Assembly (NCBI RefSeq): GCF_017115045.1
Contig: NZ_JABXKK010000068.1
Span: 1-64,000 of the forward strand
Length of the DNA stretch: 64,000 nucleotides
Origin: Nostoc sp. NMS8
Lineage (GTDB): Bacteria; Cyanobacteriota; Cyanobacteriia; Cyanobacteriales; Nostocaceae
Direction: 5' to 3'
Positions within the stretch are counted from its first letter, which is position 1. Every line of letters starts with the position of its first letter. Below the pieces are notes generated by a model. That model worked only from the letters and a program-made list of their open reading frames with translations, did no database searches and had not been told where the DNA came from. The position numbers were made by a program, and so were the translations under genes. Positions 8,776 through 18,488 of the stretch are shown piece after piece.

Positions 8776-10707
8776 ATGACAAACTTGGGAAAAAAAGCAT
8801 TGATAAAAAAGCAGTCCTCGAAGCGCGGTGCTTGGGTTGGTGCGTTGGCGTTCGCGCAACGTCTTGTAGAGAAGCCCGCCATAGGCATCGCTGCTAGTTT
8901 GATTATGTTGCCAGGAATTTTCGTTGGTACTCCTGTCATGGCACAAAAAGCAGAAACCACCTCTCTAAATTATGGCGACTTGATCAAAAAAGCGAAGGCG
9001 GGAGAAATCCAAAAAGTAGAGCTTGATGAAACCGAACAGCTAGCAAGGGTTTATCTCAAGGGGCAAAAGGATGATGCACCACCGCAACAGGTGAGACTTT
9101 TGGCGCAAAATACAGAGTTAATTAACATTCTCAAAGAGAGGAATGTTGATTTTGGTGAGGTTTCCTCTGCTAACAGTCGAGCTGCTGTTGGACTGTTGAT
9201 TAATCTCATGTGGATTTTGCCACTGGTGGCTTTAATGCTATTGTTCCTCCGGCGCTCTACAAATGCTTCTAGCCAAGCGATGAATTTCGGCAAATCCAAA
9301 GCCCGCTTCCAAATGGAGGCAAAAACTGGAGTTAAATTTGAAGATGTCGCTGGGGTTGAAGAAGCTAAAGAGGAACTCGAAGAAGTTGTTACTTTCCTGA
9401 AACAGCCAGAAAGATTTACTGCTGTAGGCGCACGGATTCCCAAAGGAGTGCTGTTAATTGGCCCTCCTGGTACTGGTAAAACTTTACTAGCAAAAGCGAT
9501 CGCCGGCGAAGCAGGTGTACCATTCTTCAGTATTTCCGGTTCGGAATTTGTAGAAATGTTCGTTGGTGTGGGTGCATCTCGTGTGCGCGACCTCTTCAAA
9601 AAAGCTAAAGAGAATGCTCCTTGCCTAATATTTATCGATGAAATTGATGCAGTCGGTAGACAAAGGGGCGCTGGTATCGGTGGCGGGAACGATGAGCGCG
9701 AACAAACCCTCAATCAACTGCTCACTGAAATGGATGGTTTTGAAGGGAACACAGGCATCATTATTATTGCTGCCACAAACCGCCCAGATGTTTTAGATAC
9801 AGCGTTACTCAGACCAGGACGCTTTGACAGACAAGTGATGGTCGATCCACCCGATCTCAAAGGGCGACTAGAAATTTTGAAAGTCCACGCCCGGAACAAG
9901 AAAATTGATCCTAGCGTATCATTAGAAGCGATCGCTCGCCGCACTCCTGGTTTTACTGGCGCAGACTTAGCCAACTTACTCAACGAAGCCGCCATTCTCA
10001 CTGCGAGAAGACGCAAAGAAGCTGTCACCATTTTAGAAATTGATGCGGCTGTAGACCGAGTTGTTGCAGGTATGGAAGGTACTGCCTTAGTAGACAGCAA
10101 GAGCAAGCGCTTGATTGCCTATCATGAAGTTGGACACGCTTTAGTGGGCACGTTGCTTAAAGACCACGATCCTGTGCAGAAAGTGACATTAATTCCACGA
10201 GGACAAGCACTGGGATTAACTTGGTTTACTCCCAACGAAGAACAGGGGTTAATTTCCCGTTCCCAACTCAAATCCAGGATTACTGCTACTTTGGGTGGTC
10301 GCGCCGCCGAAGAAATCGTTTTTGGGAAACCAGAAGTGACCACAGGTGCTAGCAATGACTTGCAACACGTGACAGGGATGGCGCGGCAGATGGTGACACG
10401 CTTCGGGATGTCAGAATTAGGCCCATTGTCCTTGGAAAATCAGAGTGGAGAGGTATTTTTAGGACGCGACTGGATGAATAAATCAGACTATTCGGAGGAA
10501 ATTGCCGCCAAAATTGATTCACAAGTACGTGAAATTGTCAGCAATTCTTACATCAAGGCCAAAGAACTGTTGGAAGAAAACCGCGTAGTTTTGGAGCGTT
10601 TAGTCGATTTGCTAGCTGAACAGGAAACAATTGAAGGCGATTTATTCCGTAAAATTGTTGCCGATCACGTTCAAGTAGCCGATGAACAATTGGCTGTACC
10701 TCATTAA
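8776..10707 (+). CDS. ftsH: ATP-dependent zinc metalloprotease FtsH
   Basis: A 643-residue membrane-anchored AAA+ protease. A first hydrophobic segment lies at about residues 35-55. A second, [19 protein letters not shown], is at about 140-158, with a short luminal or periplasmic domain between. Walker A G-P-P-G-T-G-K-T is at 229-236, Walker B L-I-F-I-D-E-I-D at 284-291, the second region of homology ends R-P-G-R-F-D-R, and the zinc site H-E-V-G-H is at about 450-454. In cyanobacteria FtsH complexes degrade damaged membrane proteins such as photosystem II D1. Which of the four cyanobacterial paralogues this is cannot be settled by eye. Two hairpins follow the stop codon. Confidence 0.96.
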   Translation: MTNLGKKALIKKQSSKRGAWVGALAFAQRLVEKPAIGIAASLIMLPGIFVGTPVMAQKAETTSLNYGDLIKKAKAGEIQKVELDETEQLARVYLKGQKDDAPPQQVRLLAQNTELINILKERNVDFGEVSSANSRAAVGLLINLMWILPLVALMLLFLRRSTNASSQAMNFGKSKARFQMEAKTGVKFEDVAGVEEAKEELEEVVTFLKQPERFTAVGARIPKGVLLIGPPGTGKTLLAKAIAGEAGVPFFSISGSEFVEMFVGVGASRVRDLFKKAKENAPCLIFIDEIDAVGRQRGAGIGGGNDEREQTLNQLLTEMDGFEGNTGIIIIAATNRPDVLDTALLRPGRFDRQVMVDPPDLKGRLEILKVHARNKKIDPSVSLEAIARRTPGFTGADLANLLNEAAILTARRRKEAVTILEIDAAVDRVVAGMEGTALVDSKSKRLIAYHEVGHALVGTLLKDHDPVQKVTLIPRGQALGLTWFTPNEEQGLISRSQLKSRITATLGGRAAEEIVFGKPEVTTGASNDLQHVTGMARQMVTRFGMSELGPLSLENQSGEVFLGRDWMNKSDYSEEIAAKIDSQVREIVSNSYIKAKELLEENRVVLERLVDLLAEQETIEGDLFRKIVADHVQVADEQLAVPH

Positions 10708-10710
10708 AAA

Positions 10711-10746
10711 TAATGTAGAGACGTAGCAGTGCTACGTCTCTACAAG
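10711..10746 (+). terminator. perfect hairpin after ftsH
   Basis: TGTAGAGACGTAGCA is followed after one base by its near-exact reverse complement TGCTACGTCTCTACA, giving a stem of about 15 bp with almost no loop. No T-run follows. It belongs to a GAGACG-type repeat also visible near 25985 and 60430. Confidence 0.5.
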
Positions 10747-10848
10747 GGTTCTGGATAACGCATCTTTAATTTCACCAGATGTTTATTAAGGAATAGGCAC
10801 AAGCAATAGTCCATCAACTTTAAACTATTGAAAATCCAAAGGTTAAGA

Positions 10849-10885
10849 TTCCCAACTTTTTTCAGAAGTTGGGAATTTTTTTGTT
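10849..10885 (+). terminator. rho-independent terminator
   Basis: TTCCCAACTT and AAGTTGGGAA pair around TTTTCAG and are followed by seven T residues. This is a clear intrinsic terminator for ftsH, about 145 bp after its stop. The region 10708-11011 holds these two hairpins and no recognised gene. Confidence 0.8.
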
Positions 10886-11011
10886 GTAAAAAAATTACAA
10901 GACTACCTCAGCCTTCCCAGAAAGTAGCACACCTCAAGTCTTGTCACTGTCAAGCTTAGGCTATTGTATTATATATACCCAAGCGATGTACTACAAATAG
11001 ACATAGATATT

Positions 11012-11926
11012 ATGAAACATAGATTTTGGGCAAGCTATCTGCTTGCTGCTTTAGCATTTCTCCCTTTCGAGCCTGTAGGTACTAATCAAGTTTTGGCAAC
11101 AGAGTCAGTTTACCAACTAGCACAAGCTAAAGCAGGTTACACCCAATATATGCTGCTTGGTTATAATGAAACCAAACGGAGAAACTATAGAAAAGCTTTA
11201 TTGAATTTTCAGCAAGCAGAACGCTTACGTCCTGGAGATAAGTATGCTACTTCTGCAATTAGAAATGTTACAAGTTACATCCAACGCGGTAAAAATCGTA
11301 TTGCCTTTGTTCCAGGTAGACCTGGTAGGGTCAGGTCAGCAGGAACACGGGGAAGTTGCTTTCAAGCTGGACAATATCTTATTCCCCTGACGCCAACAGA
11401 TAAGGAAGCTCAACGAACGACAGCAGAGCATCCCACATTTTTTTTCTACCTTCCTCAAACCTCTACAACAGTGCAAGCCCTAGAATTTGTTTTGCGGGAT
11501 GGTGATAGCATTGACCCATTATATAAGGGAACTTTCAAACCTGTTGGGCAGAATGGTATTGTTAGTGTAAATGTACCTGCCGATCAGCCATCTCTACAAA
11601 TCGATAAAGAGTACAATTGGACTTTTTCGATGATTTGTGATACTAATAACCGCGATAAAGATTCTTATATAGAAGGTACAATTGTGCGATCGCAAGATGA
11701 AAACCTATCTCTTCAGCTAAATCAACCAACTACAGACTTAGATCGTGCAGTTTTATTTGCTACAGCCGGATTTTGGGAAGATGCTTTGAGAACTTTAGCT
11801 AATTTACGCCGCCAGCGCCCTAACGATCATGAAGTTGAGAAATATTGGGAAGATTTATTGAATTCAGTAGACATTAAAGAAGTTGTAAATAAACCTTTAT
11901 TGCCCTGTTGTACTGCACAGAAATAA
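11012..11926 (+). CDS. secreted TPR/DUF928-like protein
   Basis: From the ATG at 11012 the product is about 304 residues. It begins with a signal peptide (M-K-H-R-F-W, hydrophobic A-S-Y-L-L-A-A-L-A-F-L, cleavage after V-L-A). An N-terminal helical repeat unit follows (Y-R-K-A-L-L-N-F-Q-Q-A-E-R-L-R-P-G-D). The central beta-rich domain contains H-P-T-F-F-F-Y-L-P-Q and the later W-T-F-S-M-I-C-D, matching DUF928. A final TPR-like unit (A-G-F-W-E-D-A-L-R-T-L-A-N-L-R) ends the protein. DUF928 proteins are exported and mostly cyanobacterial, of unknown function. A longer frame starting with TTG at 10964 is less likely because it would bury the signal peptide. Confidence 0.75.
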   Translation: MKHRFWASYLLAALAFLPFEPVGTNQVLATESVYQLAQAKAGYTQYMLLGYNETKRRNYRKALLNFQQAERLRPGDKYATSAIRNVTSYIQRGKNRIAFVPGRPGRVRSAGTRGSCFQAGQYLIPLTPTDKEAQRTTAEHPTFFFYLPQTSTTVQALEFVLRDGDSIDPLYKGTFKPVGQNGIVSVNVPADQPSLQIDKEYNWTFSMICDTNNRDKDSYIEGTIVRSQDENLSLQLNQPTTDLDRAVLFATAGFWEDALRTLANLRRQRPNDHEVEKYWEDLLNSVDIKEVVNKPLLPCCTAQK

Positions 11927-11939
11927 GTTAACAATTATT

Positions 11940-11976
11940 TAAAAACCTGTTTTTGATAGAGGAGCCAGGTTTTTTA
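11940..11976 (+). terminator. rho-independent terminator after the DUF928 gene
   Basis: AAAAACCTG and CAGGTTTTTT form the stem around a loop of about 18 bases (TTTTTGATAGAGGAGC). The T-run closes the 3' arm. It starts 14 bp after the stop codon. Confidence 0.7.
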
Positions 11977-12309
11977 CGCTTCAATTTAAGATTAAGCGAT
12001 GTCTACGATCGGCTACGCCTACGCAAATACTTATGGTGTGGACGGTATTAATTCTCGCTAATTGCTGCTGTAAGTCAAGCTGAACTAAGTTAGTGTGTAT
12101 TTATTATTATATATATTGTAAATACCTACTGTACTTACTTAACCAGCGATCGCTTTGGAGGGGCATGATTTCCTCTAAACTGAGTTCAGCAATTTACCAA
12201 GCTTTTTGGTACAGTATTCTAGAAAATCCATATCACAAGAATAGGCGTTCGCCTTTGGCGTTGGCGCAGCCATCGCTAATTGCAATGCCAGTTTATTGCT
12301 CAGAATCTC

Positions 12310-12426
12310 GTCATGGATGGCAATAATGTCAGATGCAATTAAGTTCCGTGTAACCAACGAGCGAAAGAAATAATCCAGAAGCTCAAGTCTGCGGTGAAGC
12401 AGGTTAATAAAGTTGTGTTAGCAACG
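12310..12426 (+). pseudogene. topA gene fragment, inverted relative to the intact copy
   Basis: Reading the plus strand in one frame from 12313 gives M-D-G-N-N-V-R-C-N-stop-V-P-C-N-Q-R-A-K-E-I-I-Q-K-L-K-S-A-V-K, then Q-V-N-K-V-V-L-A-T. This lines up without gaps to residues near 48-90 of the topoisomerase encoded at 12458-14653 on the other strand. By hand the DNA differs at about 16-17 of 114 positions. One difference is a nonsense change (TAC to TAA) and several are Asp/Glu to Asn/Lys. Homology ends abruptly at 12426. Weak similarity may extend upstream to about 12270, with a frame slip. It is a decayed remnant, not an expressed gene. The rest of the 11927-12457 gap holds only a terminator and short HIP1-rich repeats. 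Confidence 0.85.
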
Positions 12427-12457
12427 CTTAATTATGGTTAATTAATCTGACATGATA

Positions 12458-14653
12458 TCACTCGTTCTCATGCTTAGTATGAGAACTCTTAACTCCTAAC
12501 TCCCCAAATTTAGGACTCCACCACCCTTTTTGAGTACTGAAATAAGCCACATCTTTATGTTTAGTGTCCTTACGCGATCGCGAATCGCTACATCGCAACA
12601 TTGTCTTACTCTGTCCCTCTTTGATGTAACTGTACTCCTCTAGAGGTTTTTTGCATACCGGGCAGGGATATTTTGTAATCTTGACAGAAGGCTTTTGTTG
12701 ATTTTCAGGCTGGGATGCTTTAGTTCGTGGTGGTTCCCAAGTTTTGTTAAAGTCGCTCCAAAATAGCACGAGATTTTCACAGCCTTTTGTACATTTGAGG
12801 AAATATTTCTTTTTGACCTTACTACTTGGAATTTTGGCGAGAAAATTTTTGCATTCAGGGCATCGCGTTTTGGAAGTTTCGTATTTACGCTCACTTATCA
12901 CATTAGCTTTACCTATTGAGGAACTTGGAACTATAGTTTTAGCTTTGGAAAGTGCTGGTATGAAGTAATTTTGATTCCAACTAGTTAAATAATGCTGCCA
13001 AGAATTTTTTCCTTCGGAAATTGCATCAAGGGCATCTTCCATTTTTGCTGTGAATTCTGCCTCTAGTAAATCAGGCAGTGCTTTAAGTAAAAACGCATCA
13101 ACTTCTAACCCTAACGCTGTCGGTTGCAGATGGTCTTTTTTCAACTCGACATAATTTCGTTTTTTTAAGGTAGCAACAGTAGGAGCATAAGTACTTGGGC
13201 GACCAATTCCTTTACGTTCCATCAGTTGCACTAATTTTGGTTCACTATAACGAGGTGGTGGTTGAGTCTGCTTCTTTTCATGTCCAGCATTCTCCAGTTT
13301 CAATGCCTGTCCCTGTTGTAATGAAGGTAAAACACTATCCTTGCTGAGATTGTTCCAGTACCGGGCATAACCGTAAAATTCAATCACTTGCCCTCTGGCT
13401 GACCACAGTAGAGAACCAGACTGAGTAATCACCAAAGTTTTACGCAACTGGGCTGCACGACACTGAGAAGCAATTGACCGTTTCCAGATCATCACATACA
13501 GATTAAACTCATCATCAGGAAGTTCTAAACGCAACTGAACTGAGGGACGAAATACATCCGTTGGACGAATCGCTTCATGTGCTTCTTGAGCGGATTTGCT
13601 ACTGCGATGCTTGGCGACTTGCTGCGGTACATTCTGCGGGTCGTTTTGCTCTAACCATTTACGGGCGCTAGCACAAAATTCTAGACTCAGCATCACTGAA
13701 TCTGTTCGCATATATGTAATTAGCCCTGCCTCATAAAGCTTTTGGGCCACAATCATGGTTTTGTCGGGAGCAAACCTCAGCTTTGAACCGGCTGCTTGCT
13801 GAACGCTGGAGGTTGTAAATGGTGGAGGCGGCTGGCGGTTAACGATTTTTCCTTCAAAATGAATCACCTGATGAGGGTGCCGCTGTGCTTCTTCAACTAA
13901 ACGTGTAGCCTCTGCTTCGGAAAGAACGCGCTTAGACTCTGGTGTTTCTGGACTATTACCTACCTTTGCGTCATCATTAGTTTCAGTTTCTTGGTCTGGT
14001 GCATCTTTCGCAGAATCAACCGTCCCTTTGTAAAAAGCCCGAAATCCTTCCGCATAATCTACCCAGACACTCCAGTAATCTTGGGGGACAAAAGCCAGAA
14101 TTTCGTTTTCTCGCTGACAAATTAAATGTAACGTCGCGCTTTGGACTCTGCCAACACTCTTTGCGCCGTTATTCAATGCCCAAACTAAAGGGCTACCTTT
14201 ATAACCTACCAGCTTATCTAAGCAATCTCGACACAGCCCAGCACCGATTAAATTTTGGTCTAGCTTTCTGGGGTTTGCGATCGCACTCTGTACCGCCGAT
14301 GCTGTAATCTCAGTATAAATTACTCGTTTCGGTTCCCTTAGACCCAGGGTTTCTTTGAGATGCCAAGCGATTGTCTCGCCTTCTCGGTCTGGGTCAGTTG
14401 CTAAGACAACTTCATCAACTTGCCTCACCGCAGACTTAAGCTTCTGGATTGTTTCTTTCGCTCGTTGGTCACGCGGAACGTAATTACACCGAACATTACT
14501 GCCATCCATGACAAAACCCAAGGAATCGTCCCCTTCATTGCTGAGTTCTCGGATGTGACCACAACTAGCGAGAACTTTCCAATCTGAACCCAGAATTTGA
14601 CTGAGTTTTTTGACTTTTCCGGGAGACTCTACCACAAGCAGGCGTTTGATCAT
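12458..14653 (-). CDS. topA: type IA DNA topoisomerase
   Basis: A 731-residue enzyme that relaxes negative supercoils by single-strand passage. The N-terminal Toprim domain opens L-L-V-V-E-S-P-G-K-V-K-K and carries the acidic triad D-P-D-R-E-G-E near residue 90. The active-site Tyr sits in G-L-I-T-Y-M-R-T-D-S. A late motif G-R-P-S-T-Y-A-P-T is also present. The C-terminus has two Cys-rich blocks (C-P-E-C..C-T-K-G-C and C-P-V-C..C-S-D), zinc-ribbon-like DNA-binding units. It is shorter than E. coli TopA (865) and may be a second topoisomerase I of this genome. A fragment of a related gene lies inverted just beyond its 3' end. Confidence 0.93.
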   Translation of the reverse strand: MIKRLLVVESPGKVKKLSQILGSDWKVLASCGHIRELSNEGDDSLGFVMDGSNVRCNYVPRDQRAKETIQKLKSAVRQVDEVVLATDPDREGETIAWHLKETLGLREPKRVIYTEITASAVQSAIANPRKLDQNLIGAGLCRDCLDKLVGYKGSPLVWALNNGAKSVGRVQSATLHLICQRENEILAFVPQDYWSVWVDYAEGFRAFYKGTVDSAKDAPDQETETNDDAKVGNSPETPESKRVLSEAEATRLVEEAQRHPHQVIHFEGKIVNRQPPPPFTTSSVQQAAGSKLRFAPDKTMIVAQKLYEAGLITYMRTDSVMLSLEFCASARKWLEQNDPQNVPQQVAKHRSSKSAQEAHEAIRPTDVFRPSVQLRLELPDDEFNLYVMIWKRSIASQCRAAQLRKTLVITQSGSLLWSARGQVIEFYGYARYWNNLSKDSVLPSLQQGQALKLENAGHEKKQTQPPPRYSEPKLVQLMERKGIGRPSTYAPTVATLKKRNYVELKKDHLQPTALGLEVDAFLLKALPDLLEAEFTAKMEDALDAISEGKNSWQHYLTSWNQNYFIPALSKAKTIVPSSSIGKANVISERKYETSKTRCPECKNFLAKIPSSKVKKKYFLKCTKGCENLVLFWSDFNKTWEPPRTKASQPENQQKPSVKITKYPCPVCKKPLEEYSYIKEGQSKTMLRCSDSRSRKDTKHKDVAYFSTQKGWWSPKFGELGVKSSHTKHENE

Positions 14654-15086
14654 AATTCAGGAGGCAGGAGGTATACACGCATTCAAGTGTGGGATTGAAG
14701 CGAGAACACAGCCCATGCTGTTTTACTCTCGATACAATTATTTTTATACTAAAAGAAGTCAGCGAGAATAAATCAAAGTATTTTCTATTTTATTTGCATT
14801 TCTGAAACATTCTGCGATCGTCAGGTTTCGCTAAAAGTTTTACTCTTTTTATTTGGATCAAGCCATTTTTATACCCAAACCAAAACTGTATTAATAAAAA
14901 AGATCGGGATATTTGCATAAAAATACTTCATTTCAACGAAGTAAATAAATACCTGTTCTAAAAGCGTTATTGCACGTACAGGGAGAATGGTAAATTATTC
15001 CTGTGATGTTCAGTACTTAACCGCATGATTTAGTTAGGTAAGCCGAACAGTTAAAAGTATCACACTCAATTCAGGAAAATTATATT
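14654..15086. other. 433-bp divergent promoter region, no gene seen
   Basis: An AT-rich spacer between the start codons of the topoisomerase gene (minus strand) and the RTX-like gene (plus strand). It must contain both promoters. No open frame, tRNA or strong hairpin was recognised. Confidence 0.55.
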
Positions 15087-16460
15087 ATGCCCAGACTAAT
15101 TGTTTCTTCACTCTCACCCATAGGCACTTTGAATTCCGATCAAGTGGTTGGCAAAGAGGATAATACGGCGTTGCCAGAAATTCCAGCAATTGGAATTGAG
15201 GTTAGAACAAGGGGAGTCATTAATACTCAAGCAGGTAACGATACTATCTCTGGCACAGGTATTGGTGGCGGCAACGGCTTTGATGCAAGCACGGGCACAG
15301 GTATTGCTAACAGTGGCATTATCAATGCAGGGCTGGGAGACGATACTATCTCTGGCGCAGGCAGTGGTGGTAGCGGGTATAGAAGCTTTTTACCTGGTAC
15401 AGGTATCTCTAACACTCAGGGTGGCTACATTTATGGAGGAGACGGAAATGATTTGATCAAAGGAACCGGAACGGGAGGCGGCGGTTTGGGAACAGGCATC
15501 ACTATAGGTATTAATAATACTCAATATAGCCGTATTGATGGAGGAAAAGGGAACGACTCTATCTTTGGAACTGGTAGTAGTATAGGAATCTCTAACACTC
15601 AGCATGGCCGCATTGATGGAGGAGAAGGGAACAATTCTATCAAGGGAACTGGTGGGGGTCGTTACTCTGGAGGAGATAGTACAGGCATCCTCAACAGTGG
15701 TGGCAGCGTCATTAATGGAGGCATCGGAAGCGATTCTATTACTGGTATCGGCACGGGTGCTAATGGGGCTATAAATCCTGTTGGTATTAATTCCCCTGCG
15801 GGGAATGGTGTAGGCATCTCCAACAGTGGTGGTAGTGTCATTAGTACAGGGCTGGGAAACGACTTCATTTCTGGCAAGGGTACAGGCGGTGCAGGGGACT
15901 CGATCCCTTCTTATCCTGAAGCTGGGACAGTTGCCCCCGGTGTAGGTATAGGCATTGTTAATAGTAGTACTCTCGACTTAGGCGGCGGCAACGATACCAT
16001 CACTGGTACTGGCATTAGTAAAGGCATAGGTATTCTTAATACTAATGGCATTATTTATGAAGGGTCAGGAGCCGATATCCTTACTGGCTATGGCACTAGT
16101 GTTGGCATTCAAGGCGGCACGATTGATGGCGGAAACGATAACGATTACTTCAAAGCTCGGCGAATTAATGCTAGCGGTAATTCCGTTTCAAACCAAGGGG
16201 GTGCTATTGCCAATGTCTTGATTAAGGGTGGTAGTGGAAACGACACATTTGATGTTGGTTACGGCAATGCTACCATCGATGGTGGATCGGGATGGGACAA
16301 GGTAATTCTGCCTAATTTGAGAAATAATTACATTATTACGGGCAGCTCCAACAATTACACCATTAAGCGCGATCAATTTACCCTGCATGTCTTGAATGTT
16401 GAGCAAATTGCCTTTATTGGCGCTGCTCAACAGCAGAGTGTACTTGGGATTCATAGTTAG
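15087..16460 (+). CDS. RTX-like calcium-binding repeat protein
   Basis: A 457-residue glycine/asparagine-rich protein. Most of it is repeats of the type G-G-x-G-N-D-x-I-x-G-T-G, alternating with G-I-x-N-T-Q or G-I-x-N-S-G spacers. Examples are G-G-D-G-N-D-L-I-K-G, G-G-K-G-N-D-S-I-F-G and G-G-S-G-N-D-T-F-D-V-G. These are hemolysin-type (RTX) nonapeptides that form calcium-binding beta rolls. The C-terminal 60 residues (N-Y-I-I-T-G..F-T-L-H-V-L-N-V-E-Q-I-A-F) form the capping region seen in many secreted cyanobacterial RTX proteins. There is no N-terminal signal peptide, as expected for type I secretion. No catalytic domain is visible, so a structural or surface role is likelier than enzymatic. 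No secretion genes are adjacent. Confidence 0.8.
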   Translation: MPRLIVSSLSPIGTLNSDQVVGKEDNTALPEIPAIGIEVRTRGVINTQAGNDTISGTGIGGGNGFDASTGTGIANSGIINAGLGDDTISGAGSGGSGYRSFLPGTGISNTQGGYIYGGDGNDLIKGTGTGGGGLGTGITIGINNTQYSRIDGGKGNDSIFGTGSSIGISNTQHGRIDGGEGNNSIKGTGGGRYSGGDSTGILNSGGSVINGGIGSDSITGIGTGANGAINPVGINSPAGNGVGISNSGGSVISTGLGNDFISGKGTGGAGDSIPSYPEAGTVAPGVGIGIVNSSTLDLGGGNDTITGTGISKGIGILNTNGIIYEGSGADILTGYGTSVGIQGGTIDGGNDNDYFKARRINASGNSVSNQGGAIANVLIKGGSGNDTFDVGYGNATIDGGSGWDKVILPNLRNNYIITGSSNNYTIKRDQFTLHVLNVEQIAFIGAAQQQSVLGIHS

Positions 16461-16479
16461 GGATTTACAGCAAATATAA

Positions 16480-16515
16480 AAATTCCTCTTCCAGATGGGA
16501 GAGGAATTTTTTTGG
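16480..16515 (+). terminator. rho-independent terminator after the RTX gene
   Basis: AAATTCCTCT and AGAGGAATTT pair around TCCAGATGGG, followed by a T-run. It could also serve the convergent hydrolase gene, since the A-rich flank makes it nearly symmetrical. Confidence 0.85.
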
Positions 16516-16545
16516 TAGCATTTTGCGTCTGCTTGTATTCTTGAT

Positions 16546-17406
16546 CTAACGTTTGTAAACTAAGAAACCTGCGATCGCATCCAAAAGTGCTTCTGGCTCA
16601 TCTGCGCGGATCAAATGACTGCTATTCTCAAAAATTCTCAAATCGGCATTAGGAATTGCCTGTGCAATTTCTTCCGAAAATTCTGGGGCGCAAATCCAGT
16701 CATACCGACCTGCAATCACTAAAGTGGGTGCAGTAATTTTGTGTAACTGGTCAAGAATATTGTAGTTGCGGAGAAAACCGCCAAAAGCAACATTAATCGC
16801 ATCAACTGAGAGAATATTCCGCTGCCAAGCAATGCCTGACGTGGTAGGCTCATATTTTAGCGAATACATTGGCCCCAACACTTGAAAATACTGTCTTAGC
16901 TGTTCCTCATTTTCAAAGTTTCCATCCCAAAGCCTTTGAGCGCTTGCTTTTTGTTCTTCAGTTCCCTTTGATGCGAGGATTTCCTTAGCCCGTTTTAAAA
17001 AGCCACTATGGGCTGCTGTGGCAATCACAATCAGATGAGAGACATTCTGAGGATAGCGGACTGCATAAGTCAAAGCCACCATACCACCGTAAGAGCCGCC
17101 AATCACAACAATTTTGTCCAGACCAAGGTGTTGGCGCAAAGCTTCCATATCTTCAACATTATTGTCTAGAGTATAGGTTTCTTTAGGGCCACGGGCAGAC
17201 CTTCCTTGACCGCGATGGTCAAAATAGACTAGTTGTAGTTTTCGGCTTAAAGCCGAGAAGGTTGGTTTGAAGGAAGTATGATCTGCACCAGGCCCCCCGT
17301 GAATTAGAAAGGCAACAGGTTTAGAGGAGATGCTTGCCCCATCCACCACTAATGCAGAACCTTCCACATCAAAGAAAATTTCTGTATCTCGTATTTTCGC
17401 TCGCAT
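16546..17406 (-). CDS. alpha/beta hydrolase, prolyl iminopeptidase-like (S33)
   Basis: A 286-residue cytosolic hydrolase. The oxyanion motif H-G-G-P-G is at about residues 35-39 and the nucleophile elbow G-G-S-Y-G-G at about 105-110. A late Asp lies in G-R-Y-D-W-I and the catalytic His in S-S-H-L-I-R. H-G-G-P-G plus G-G-S-Y-G-G is the pattern of family S33 prolyl aminopeptidases, which remove N-terminal proline. Related hydrolases with other substrates share it, so the substrate is tentative. The 3' end converges on the RTX gene. Confidence 0.82.
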   Translation of the reverse strand: MRAKIRDTEIFFDVEGSALVVDGASISSKPVAFLIHGGPGADHTSFKPTFSALSRKLQLVYFDHRGQGRSARGPKETYTLDNNVEDMEALRQHLGLDKIVVIGGSYGGMVALTYAVRYPQNVSHLIVIATAAHSGFLKRAKEILASKGTEEQKASAQRLWDGNFENEEQLRQYFQVLGPMYSLKYEPTTSGIAWQRNILSVDAINVAFGGFLRNYNILDQLHKITAPTLVIAGRYDWICAPEFSEEIAQAIPNADLRIFENSSHLIRADEPEALLDAIAGFLVYKR

Positions 17407-17504
17407 TTTCGGGATTGTATAAAATCAGATGACTTCAATTCAAAATAGTAACAACTTGCGTCGGAAGTCCTTTGCTACTTAAATGCACTGTTTTTATCAG
17501 ATTT

Positions 17505-18245
17505 TTAGCGCGCGCTACTCAAAAGCCATGCCAAAGCAGCATCAACATTACTAACCTGCTCCCCTGGTGGTATGGCTGGGCGATTTACCATCACAACCTT
17601 TATGCTTAGTTCTCGCGCAGCAATAATCTTGGGCTTTGTGGCATCGCCACCGCTATTTTTACTGACGATAGTATCAATGTTGTTGTGAATTAGAATTTGT
17701 CTCTCATTCTTGAGGGTAAAAGGCCCGCGATCGCACAATACCATCCCCGGCGGTACTAAAGCATCATCGCCAGGCGGGTCAATCATCCGCATCAGAAACC
17801 AAATTTTCTCTAGGTGAGCAAAGGCAGCAAGTTCTTGCCTACCAACTGTTAAAAAAACTCGCTGTGCCTGGTTTTGCAGGGCTGTTGCTGCGGCTTTAAC
17901 GCTATCAACTTCAATCCAGCGATCGCCACTTACTTTTTCCCAAGGCGGACGAATTAACATCAGATGGGGTACTCCGACTTCTGTTGCAGCATCGGCGGCA
18001 TTGAAGGAAATTTGAGTCGCAAAAGGATGAGTTGCATCAATTAATAAGTCGATTTGCATGACTCGCAGATAGCTAGCCAATCCAGTCACACCACCGAAGC
18101 CTCCAACCCGTAAATCGCCCAAGGGTACTGACGGTTCACGGGTGCGACCAGCTAAAGAGGTGATTACTTCTAATCCTTGGATAGTCGCAACTTTGGCAGC
18201 TAGTTCTGCTGCATCTCCCGTCCCACCCAGAATCAAAACACGCAT
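17505..18245 (-). CDS. cobK: precorrin-6A reductase
   Basis: Reductase of corrin-ring synthesis for vitamin B12, about 246 residues from the ATG at 18245. It opens M-R-V-L-I-L-G-G-T-G-D-A-A-E-L-A, the nucleotide-binding loop typical of CobK/CbiJ. It also contains D-A-T-H-P-F-A-T-Q-I-S, W-E-K-V-S-G-D-R-W and, near the end, the family motif V-S-K-N-S-G-G-D-A-T-K-P-K. A frame extending to 18296 adds 17 residues that are not part of the family and should be dropped. No other B12 genes are in the window. Confidence 0.92.
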   Translation of the reverse strand: MRVLILGGTGDAAELAAKVATIQGLEVITSLAGRTREPSVPLGDLRVGGFGGVTGLASYLRVMQIDLLIDATHPFATQISFNAADAATEVGVPHLMLIRPPWEKVSGDRWIEVDSVKAAATALQNQAQRVFLTVGRQELAAFAHLEKIWFLMRMIDPPGDDALVPPGMVLCDRGPFTLKNERQILIHNNIDTIVSKNSGGDATKPKIIAARELSIKVVMVNRPAIPPGEQVSNVDAALAWLLSSAR

Positions 18246-18291
18246 GATTAATATAAAATTAGAGTACTCCACGTAAAAAAAATGCCCAATT

Positions 18292-18403
18292 GTCATTGTG
18301 AGCGAAGCGAAGCAATCCTAGTCTTTGCGATTGCTTCGCTTCGTACCCTTCTCTACGAGAGGCTACGCCAACGGGAACGCCAAGGGCGAACGCAATGACG
18401 TGT
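18292..18403. repeat. dispersed inverted repeat between tenA and cobK
   Basis: GAAGCGAAGCAATC (18304-18317) and GATTGCTTCGCTTC (18329-18342) form a perfect 14-bp stem with an 11-base loop. The hairpin is followed by a GGCTACGCC/GGGAACGCC-rich tail. This resembles GAAGCGAAGC-type repeats scattered in Nostoc genomes. Frames crossing it are artefacts. Confidence 0.7.
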
Positions 18404-18488
18404 TTTGGATCATTTATTTCTTGGAAGTCTCTTAATAGAGTTTCAACCCAGTTCCCTGCCGTATTTATTGACATACATTGAATTTCTC

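Noticed and set aside
8676..8960. Minus-strand frame of 94 codons over the ftsH start
   Set aside because: It overlaps the ftsH signal-anchor region and promoter and has no family resemblance.
9051..10355. Three long minus-strand open frames within ftsH
   Set aside because: They are shadows of the ftsH coding sequence, low-complexity in composition, with no recognisable domain.
12093..12357. Short open frames on both strands beside topA
   Set aside because: Their frames run across repeat DNA and the topA fragment in the wrong phase; the true signal is the pseudogene.
15148..15877. Alternative frames in the RTX gene on both strands
   Set aside because: They arise from the repeated glycine-rich DNA; the plus-strand frame with G-G-x-G-N-D units is the real one.
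15087..16460. Possible CRISPR-like periodicity
   Set aside because: The repeats are coding, unequal in length and without fixed spacers; no cas genes are present anywhere in the window.
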